Source of the DNA: Pseudomonadota bacterium
GTDB lineage: Bacteria > Pseudomonadota > Alphaproteobacteria > Caulobacterales > Caulobacteraceae
Length of the DNA stretch: 10,302 bases
Reading direction: 5' to 3'
Assembly (NCBI GenBank): GCA_023445955.1
Contig: JAEXJH010000491.1
Span: forward strand, 1 to 10,302
The first letter of the stretch is position 1; every line of letters starts with the position of its first letter. Position numbers and translations under genes: made by a program. Positions 6,801 through 10,302 of the stretch are shown one piece after another. The notes under the pieces are model-generated. The model saw only the letters and a list, made by a program, of their open reading frames with translations. It was not told the origin of the DNA and did no database searches.

Positions 6801-7623
6801 GCGGGAGGTCCTTGTTCCAGCCGTAGCGCTGCTTCCAGGCGGCGTGGATGGCCGGATCGTCGAGCGTGGCGACGGGCGCAGCGGCGGCCGGCGCTTCGTT
6901 GCGCGAGAGGGCGACGATGGCGTCGGGGCTAAGCGGGCGGTCGTAGATGCGCAGTTCGTCCAGGTCGCCGCCGCGCGTGAAGTTGTAGCGGCTCTGCACC
7001 TGGTGCGGGGCGACCACGCGGCCGGCGACGCCGAACTGGTCCAGACCGGCGTCGTAGACCGCCTTGGTCTCCTTCTTGGCCGCCAGCTTGCCGTCGACAT
7101 AGAGCTGGACGCCGGTGGTTTCGTCCCAGGTGAAGGCCAGGTGCGTCCAGGCGTCGGCGGCCGGGGTCTTGTCGACCTTGAACGACACGCGGGTGCGCGA
7201 GAGGCCATTGTCGGTGACGAAGGCGTCGAAGCCGTGGCCGTTCCAGTCGATGCGCAGGAACGCCATGTCCCAGCTGCTGTGGTCGGCATAGCCGACGCGG
7301 AAGATCACGAACGGCGCGACGCCGACCGGATAGCCCGAGCGCCAGAAGAACGAGAGCGTGCCGCGCTGGGCCTGGATGTTGCCGGGCGCGTTCCACGAGA
7401 CGACGCCGTCGTCCTCGGCGTGGAAGCCCTTGCCGGCCTTGCCGTCGGCGATCGGCGTGACCTTGTCGGCGAAGTTGGGAATGGGGTCACCGGCGGCGAC
7501 GTCGGCTGTCAGGCCCTTGTCGCCCGAGACCTTGAACAGCAGCGCCGGTTCAGCGCTTTGAGCGGCCGCAGCGGCGTTGGCGAGGATCAGCGCGCAGGCC
7601 GAGCCCAGGAAAATCGCCTTCAT
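3847..7623 (-). CDS. Large secreted LamG-domain protein, putative carbohydrate-active enzyme of unidentified family
   Basis: The 1258-residue product has a signal peptide (residues 1 to about 21-24, Ala-rich end). A LamG/concanavalin-A-like jellyroll follows (about 27-240), shown by AWTHLAFTWDETTGVQLYVDG and GDLDELRIYDRPLSPDAIVAL. After an Ala/Pro linker comes a large central region I cannot assign. It contains NWWVDERQ (713-720), GDFGGGISDDTDLLQQWP (724-741), HVHFNTNWY (827-835) and HTEGHWWSDRVELP (1014-1027). Paired segments YRLTGDQKYL (926-935) and WTLTGDKKFL (987-996) resemble helical hairpins of alpha/alpha-toroid glycan lyases and hydrolases. An EF-hand/dockerin-like loop DTNGDDTIDG (1109-1118) and a CARDB/Ig-like beta domain (about 1160-1258) end the protein. 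The start at 7623 has a strong GGGAGGAG ribosome site (7631-7638). Polysaccharide binding or cleavage is inferred from the folds, export and operator; no catalytic residues are proven. The real gene is secure; its function is not. Confidence 0.93.
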   Translation of the reverse strand: MKAIFLGSACALILANAAAAAQSAEPALLFKVSGDKGLTADVAAGDPIPNFADKVTPIADGKAGKGFHAEDDGVVSWNAPGNIQAQRGTLSFFWRSGYPVGVAPFVIFRVGYADHSSWDMAFLRIDWNGHGFDAFVTDNGLSRTRVSFKVDKTPAADAWTHLAFTWDETTGVQLYVDGKLAAKKETKAVYDAGLDQFGVAGRVVAPHQVQSRYNFTRGGDLDELRIYDRPLSPDAIVALSRNEAPAAAAPVATLDDPAIHAAWKQRYGWNKDLPPLLTDDKTTIRKVEFADAKDIKEWMWKGTDGIAETTWPGVYNRSRLPGRNDYFQLPDWNVYVDGGKALTLILPDEPVNRIEIQGPAYGDLSWAAKAGDKGAFVGTRPKDQERTVSTLAKPLTGGVLTFTNVAQETPIQEIWAYNVTAGAEPKDAFKMSYTVRADVAPDYLNLASLNAYITGRHPAGERATVVALPEGAPSRKRPASDLTAKGLPIVHVLIPSGFGDAPAAQALARNWAYGWENARDGLDGVAIDIPALPGAAGTTIPLNIQVKDLIWPGRNMIDVSVSVKAGEARTVWLDMRDRILTPDSLYLTIAADSTEFGPKALDGAKIRLVLKDRDKAKVEHVADRLNQVKDNWAFLVEEHTTSKRQGLYRRLYADISDLLKIDPDNQVGREYWGDITYGSQGWPAFEQPKPANGEPLWAFRQLEDLKLVAKFVNWWVDERQADFGDFGGGISDDTDLLQQWPGVILMGVQPDKLTTSHDRLADAAHKNGMFTDGLSTIVTDELHAYEEGINSDAEAMYIHYGEPKAVERMFATVKALPRVIDKNPAGHVHFNTNWYSGKISYREGPWEWQKPYSFGVTHPAILSSDYNGDKTARDLVIGLADGYLAHVAKDGSYPNEINWRSDAERGGTVLQGSGADGPFQVFWQAYRLTGDQKYLVPIKWRISKNGIKSLGNINENALTEMGLADGAKDQILAAAKKGGALERYSAWTLTGDKKFLEDLYADEIQFNDQHMYMHTEGHWWSDRVELPSDILQRTRLGGIANKRSQMTPGHTVSWRFDGVDGTDVALLVKDATKTAFKVIAYNTTDKPVTATMTGWNVAPGQWSLSQGLDTNGDDTIDGSAETRALPFERSLSTKVTLAPRQTTVIDMKLVTAGDDPAKRADLGIGRDDVVVKSSAITAKVHSLGAQDAAPAKLELVDAAGKVLATAPTPALKAPSDLLPKTASIKLKIPAGVKAQGLRVRIVTTQPQNTTLNDEVVLP

Positions 7624-7669
7624 AGATTGTCTCCTCCCGGTGGCGCGCCATCACGATTTCCGCACTAAT

Positions 7670-7683
7670 GGAAACCGGTGTCA
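7670..7683. promoter_or_regulatory. LacI-family-type operator candidate upstream of the LamG operon
   Basis: GGAAACCGGTGTCA matches the ideal palindrome TGACACCGGTGTCA at 12 of 14 positions, with a CCGG core and a perfect right half. That form is typical of LacI/GalR-family sugar regulators. It lies 46-60 bp before the LamG start codon and just downstream of the candidate promoter, at about +6 to +20, where a bound repressor would block transcription. The regulator gene is not in the window, so the assignment rests on motif form and position. Confidence 0.5.
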
Positions 7684-7697
7684 TGCCTAGGCGAAGG

Positions 7698-7724
7698 TTT
7701 AGCGCCCTAAGGGCAAGCTTGCAA
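7698..7724 (-). promoter_or_regulatory. Candidate promoter of the LamG/GlcG-like operon
   Basis: On the minus strand TTGCAAG (7718-7724) is followed after 14 bases by GCTAAACC (7696-7703). This fits the spacing of the Caulobacter housekeeping promoter consensus (TTGNCG-type box, 10-14 bases, GCTANAWC) with a good -10 and a partial -35. Transcription would start near 7688-7690. TTGCAA is self-complementary and lies in the palindrome GCAAGCTTGC (7713-7722), so the same box could serve a rightward promoter toward pccA, but I see no equally good -10 there. Confidence 0.45.
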
Positions 7725-7746
7725 ACCCGACGGGGACTGATAGGCC

Positions 7747-7760
7747 GTGCTGCAAAGCAC
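7747..7760 (+). other. Short hairpin with GNRA-type loop in the pccA leader
   Basis: GTGCT-GCAA-AGCAC forms a 5-bp stem closed by a GCAA tetraloop, ending 23 bases before the pccA start codon and followed by AAAATCTTT. It is too weak and wrongly placed for a usual terminator. It could affect message stability or translation if it is transcribed, or it may be chance. Confidence 0.3.
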
Positions 7761-7783
7761 AAAATCTTTGGGCGGAAGTTGCG

Positions 7784-9778
7784 ATGTTTTCCAAGATTCT
7801 GATCGCCAACCGAGGCGAGATCGCCGTCCGCGTGATCAAGACGTGCCGCCGCCTGGGTATCAAGACGGTGGTGGTCTATTCGGACGCCGACGCCGGCAGC
7901 CTGGCCGTCGAGATGGCCGACGAGACCGTGCACATCGGCGCCTCGCCGGCCGCCCAGAGCTATCTCGTCGCCGACAAGATCATCGCCGCCTGCAAGCAGA
8001 CGGGCGCGCAAGCCGTGCACCCGGGCTTCGGCTTCCTGTCCGAGAACGCCGGCTTCGCCCAGCGCTGCGCCGACGAGGGGATCGTGTTCATCGGTCCCAA
8101 CCCCGGCGCCATCCAGGCCATGGGCGACAAGATCGAGAGCAAGAAGTTCGCCCAGGCCTCGGGCGTGTCCTGCGTGCCCGGCCACATCGGCGAGATCGCC
8201 GACACCGCCGAGGCCGTGACGATCTCCGAGCAGATCGGCTATCCGGTGATGATCAAGGCGTCGGCCGGCGGCGGCGGCAAGGGCATCCGCGTGGCCTGGA
8301 CCCGCAAGGACGTCGAGGAAGGCTTCCCGGCCGTCCGCGCCGAGGCCAAGGCCAGCTTCGGCGACGACCGGATCTTCATCGAGAAGTTCATCGAGAGCCC
8401 GCGCCACATCGAGATCCAGGTGCTGGGCGACAAGCACGGCAATGTCGTCCACCTGTTCGAGCGCGAGTGCTCGATCCAGCGCCGCAACCAGAAGGTCATC
8501 GAGGAGGCTCCGTCGCCCCTGCTGGACGAGGCCACCCGGGCGGCCATGGGCGCCCAGGCCGTCGCCCTGGCCAAGGCCGTGAACTACGACAGCGCCGGCA
8601 CGGTCGAGTTCGTCGCCGGCCAGGACAAGAGCTTCTTCTTCCTGGAAATGAACACCCGCCTGCAGGTCGAGCACCCGGTCACCGAGCTGATCACGGGCCT
8701 CGATCTCGTCGAGCAGATGATCCGCTCGGCCTACGGGGAGAAGATGGCGTTCGGCCAGGCCGACCTGAAGATCAACGGCTGGGCCATCGAGAGCCGCATC
8801 TACGCCGAGGACCCGTACCGCAAGTTCCTGCCGTCGATCGGCCGCCTGGTCCGCTACGACCCGCCGGCGGAAGGCGAGCAGGACGGCTACACGGTCCGCA
8901 ACGACGCCGGCGTCCGCGAGGGCGACGAGATCTCGATGTACTACGACCCGATGATCTCCAAGCTGTGCGCGTGGGCCCCGACCCGCATCGCGGCGATCGA
9001 CGGCATGGGCCGGGCGCTGGAGGACTTCCACATCGAGGGCCTGGGCCAGAACATCCCGTTCCTGGCCGCGGTGATGGACCAGGAGCGCTTCCGGTCCGGC
9101 AAGATCTCGACCAACTACATCAAGGACGAGTTCCCCGAGGGCTTCCATGGCACGGAGCCGACGCCCGAGCAGATCGACATCCTGACCGCCGTCGGCGCGG
9201 CCATGCAGCGGGTCTACGCCGCCCGCGCCCGGTCCTACGCCTCGGGCCTGGCCGGTCCGCCACGCGCCGACTGGATCGTCGCCGTCGGCCACGCCAAGCG
9301 CCGCGTGAAGGTCAGCGGGGAGGGCGACATCTCCGTCGAGCTGCTCGACGAGGGCCGCACCCTGACCCTGACCGACATCGACTGGCGGCCGGGCAAGCCG
9401 GTGTTCAAGGCGGCCCTGGGCGGCAAGGTGTTCACGGTCCAGGCCGCGCCGGCCGCCGAGGGCTTCGACATCCGCCACCGCGCCGCCAAGGCCCGGGTGC
9501 TGGTCCTGACCCCGCGCAACGCGGAACTGCACGACATGCTGCCCGAGAAGCAGGCCGCCGACACCTCCAAGCTGGTGCTGTCGCCCATGCCGGGCCTGGT
9601 GGTCTCGATGGATGTCACCGCCGGCCAGCAGGTCCGCGAGGGCGAGGTGGTCTGCGTGCTCGAGGCCATGAAGATGCAGAACATCATCCGCGCCGAGCGG
9701 GATGGGGTGGTGAAGGCCGTCAACGCCAAGGGCGGCGACCCGGTCGCGGCCGACGAGGTGCTGGTGGAGTTCGCCTAA
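7784..9778 (+). CDS. pccA: Propionyl-CoA carboxylase alpha subunit (biotin carboxylase + biotin carrier)
   Basis: The 664-residue protein carboxylates its own biotin using ATP and bicarbonate and hands the carboxyl group to a beta subunit, turning propionyl-CoA into methylmalonyl-CoA in the cytoplasm. The biotin carboxylase N-domain (FSKILIANRGEIAVRV, 2-17) is followed by an ATP-grasp domain with the glycine loop GGGGKG (162-167), Lys158 and the catalytic set Glu288, Asn290, Arg292 in EMNTRLQVEHP. Next come the biotin carboxylase C-domain (to about 440), a linking BT-type domain (about 465-575) and a biotinyl domain (about 595-664) with the biotin lysine Lys630 in EAMKMQN, 34 residues from the end. 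Length and the segments RHIEIQVLGDKHGN and YRKFLPSIGRL favour PccA over acetyl- or methylcrotonyl-CoA carboxylase, though broader acyl-CoA use is possible. The start has a GGCGGAAG ribosome site. No pccB lies in the window. It is probably co-transcribed with the DUF805 gene. Confidence 0.94.
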   Translation: MFSKILIANRGEIAVRVIKTCRRLGIKTVVVYSDADAGSLAVEMADETVHIGASPAAQSYLVADKIIAACKQTGAQAVHPGFGFLSENAGFAQRCADEGIVFIGPNPGAIQAMGDKIESKKFAQASGVSCVPGHIGEIADTAEAVTISEQIGYPVMIKASAGGGGKGIRVAWTRKDVEEGFPAVRAEAKASFGDDRIFIEKFIESPRHIEIQVLGDKHGNVVHLFERECSIQRRNQKVIEEAPSPLLDEATRAAMGAQAVALAKAVNYDSAGTVEFVAGQDKSFFFLEMNTRLQVEHPVTELITGLDLVEQMIRSAYGEKMAFGQADLKINGWAIESRIYAEDPYRKFLPSIGRLVRYDPPAEGEQDGYTVRNDAGVREGDEISMYYDPMISKLCAWAPTRIAAIDGMGRALEDFHIEGLGQNIPFLAAVMDQERFRSGKISTNYIKDEFPEGFHGTEPTPEQIDILTAVGAAMQRVYAARARSYASGLAGPPRADWIVAVGHAKRRVKVSGEGDISVELLDEGRTLTLTDIDWRPGKPVFKAALGGKVFTVQAAPAAEGFDIRHRAAKARVLVLTPRNAELHDMLPEKQAADTSKLVLSPMPGLVVSMDVTAGQQVREGEVVCVLEAMKMQNIIRAERDGVVKAVNAKGGDPVAADEVLVEFA

Positions 9779-9820
9779 GTCAGTGCCTAGATTGCCGAGA
9801 CGAGTCGGAGCTGAGGCGAA

Positions 9821-10225
9821 ATGAGCGATCGTAGCGAATGGGCGGAGCTGTTCCTGTCGTCGAACGGCAGGCTGGCGCGGACGCCGTTCCTAATCGCCTG
9901 CGCCGTGATCCTGGGCGTGGCGGTGCTGTATGAAGCCATCGCCGGCTACACCCTGCACTGGCTGACCGGCTGGCTGGTCTATCCGGCCCTGCTGTTCTCG
10001 GGCGCCTGCGTGCTGTCCAAGCGCCTGCATGATCGCGGCCGGTCGGGCTGGTGGTCGCTGCTGGTGCTGATCGCGGTGATCGCGGTGTGGCCGCAGCCCG
10101 AGCACTTCCTGGACTTCATGTTCTGCCTGGTGATCGTCTGGGCGGTGGTCGAGCTAGGCGTCATGGGCGGCGAGCAGGGGGCGAACCGGTATGGACCCAA
10201 CCCGCTGAAGACGATCGCGATTTAG
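9821..10225 (+). CDS. DUF805 family inner-membrane protein
   Basis: This 134-residue protein has four likely membrane segments (about 22-41, 46-65, 77-91 and 97-115). The short loop SKRLHDRGRSGWW (66-78) between the second and third, and the tail GGEQGANRYGPNPL (116-129), are the signatures of DUF805 proteins. The family is widespread in the inner membrane of bacteria and has no settled function. The N-terminus (WAELFLSSNGRLART) also fits the usual family opening FxGRxxR. The start at 9821 has a GAGG ribosome site 6 bases upstream. It follows pccA by 42 bp with no terminator between, so it may be read from the same message, but a role in propionate metabolism is not implied. Confidence 0.93.
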   Translation: MSDRSEWAELFLSSNGRLARTPFLIACAVILGVAVLYEAIAGYTLHWLTGWLVYPALLFSGACVLSKRLHDRGRSGWWSLLVLIAVIAVWPQPEHFLDFMFCLVIVWAVVELGVMGGEQGANRYGPNPLKTIAI

Positions 10226-10244
10226 GTAAGGGCGTCGACCGGAC

Positions 10245-10294
10245 ACCCTCTCCCCTGGGGGAGGGCGGGGCCCGCCGCGCCGCGGGGGGAGGGT
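10245..10294. repeat. G/C-rich palindromic repeat-like element (possible REP-type; may also act as terminator)
   Basis: ACCCTCTCCCC (10245-10255) can pair with GGGGGGAGGGT (10284-10294) over 11 bp with one G-U pair. Inside is a second inverted repeat, GGCGGG-G-CCCGCC (10264-10276). The left arm can instead pair locally with GGGGGAGGG. Purine-rich GGGGAGGG/CCCTCTCCCC elements in gaps between genes recur across many high-G+C proteobacterial genomes as dispersed repeats. It begins 20 bp after the DUF805 stop and could end that transcript, though no T run follows. The element may extend beyond the right edge. Confidence 0.55.
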
Positions 10295-10302
10295 GAGGGG
10301 CG

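Noticed and set aside
6151..7668. 505-codon rightward frame opposite the N-terminal part of the LamG gene
   Set aside because: Same pattern of low-complexity Gly/Val/Asp/Arg composition; the leftward frame has the signal peptide, LamG domain and ribosome site.
7550..9532. 660-codon leftward frame opposite pccA, and a 695-codon frame in another phase over it
   Set aside because: Both are shadows of pccA, which has every catalytic and biotin motif; they show only Arg/Gly/Pro- or Ala/Leu/Asp-rich sequence.
1..10302. CRISPR array, insertion sequence or toxin-antitoxin pair
   Set aside because: No regularly spaced repeats, transposase-like frames or paired small genes of such type were seen.

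Overview
The window is about two-thirds G+C or more, densely coded, and its coding genes mostly use C- or G-ending codons. The gene types (P1-family peptidase, propionyl-CoA carboxylase alpha subunit, DUF805 membrane protein, secreted LamG protein), GCTANA-type -10 elements and gene styles fit an alphaproteobacterium of the Caulobacter type. The genus is inferred from overall resemblance and was not confirmed by a search. It reads as a chromosomal segment: no insertion sequence, phage gene or CRISPR array is visible.

Layout, left to right. (1) A leftward P1-family (S58/DmpA-like) peptidase gene runs off the left edge. (2) A rightward tRNA-Leu(CAA) gene has its CCA encoded. (3) A rightward 166-residue protein of unknown function has codon use unlike its neighbours. 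(4) A leftward small serine hydrolase of the RBBP9/YdeN type follows. (5) A leftward msrB (methionine-R-sulfoxide reductase) has a clear intrinsic terminator and is divergent from (6), a rightward DJ-1/PfpI-family gene; the two may form a redox or protein-repair pair. (7) A leftward two-gene operon holds a 1258-residue secreted protein (N-terminal LamG domain, unidentified large central region, C-terminal beta-rich domain) followed, through an ATGA stop/start overlap, by a small secreted GlcG/HbpS-like protein. A LacI-type operator lies just downstream of a plausible promoter for this operon. (8) Divergent from it is pccA, the biotin carboxylase and biotin-carrier subunit of propionyl-CoA carboxylase, followed 42 bp later by (9) a DUF805 membrane protein. 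(10) A G/C-rich palindromic repeat-like element closes the window.

The part most likely to hold something undescribed is the LamG/GlcG-like operon. It combines a secretion signal, a glycan-binding-type fold, alpha-helical toroid-like repeats, several Trp/His/Asp-rich conserved-looking motifs, a calcium-loop-like motif and a sugar-regulator-type operator, which together suggest a carbohydrate-responsive secreted enzyme whose family I cannot name. The remaining genes look like ordinary housekeeping or metabolic functions. All gaps between genes are under 170 bp.
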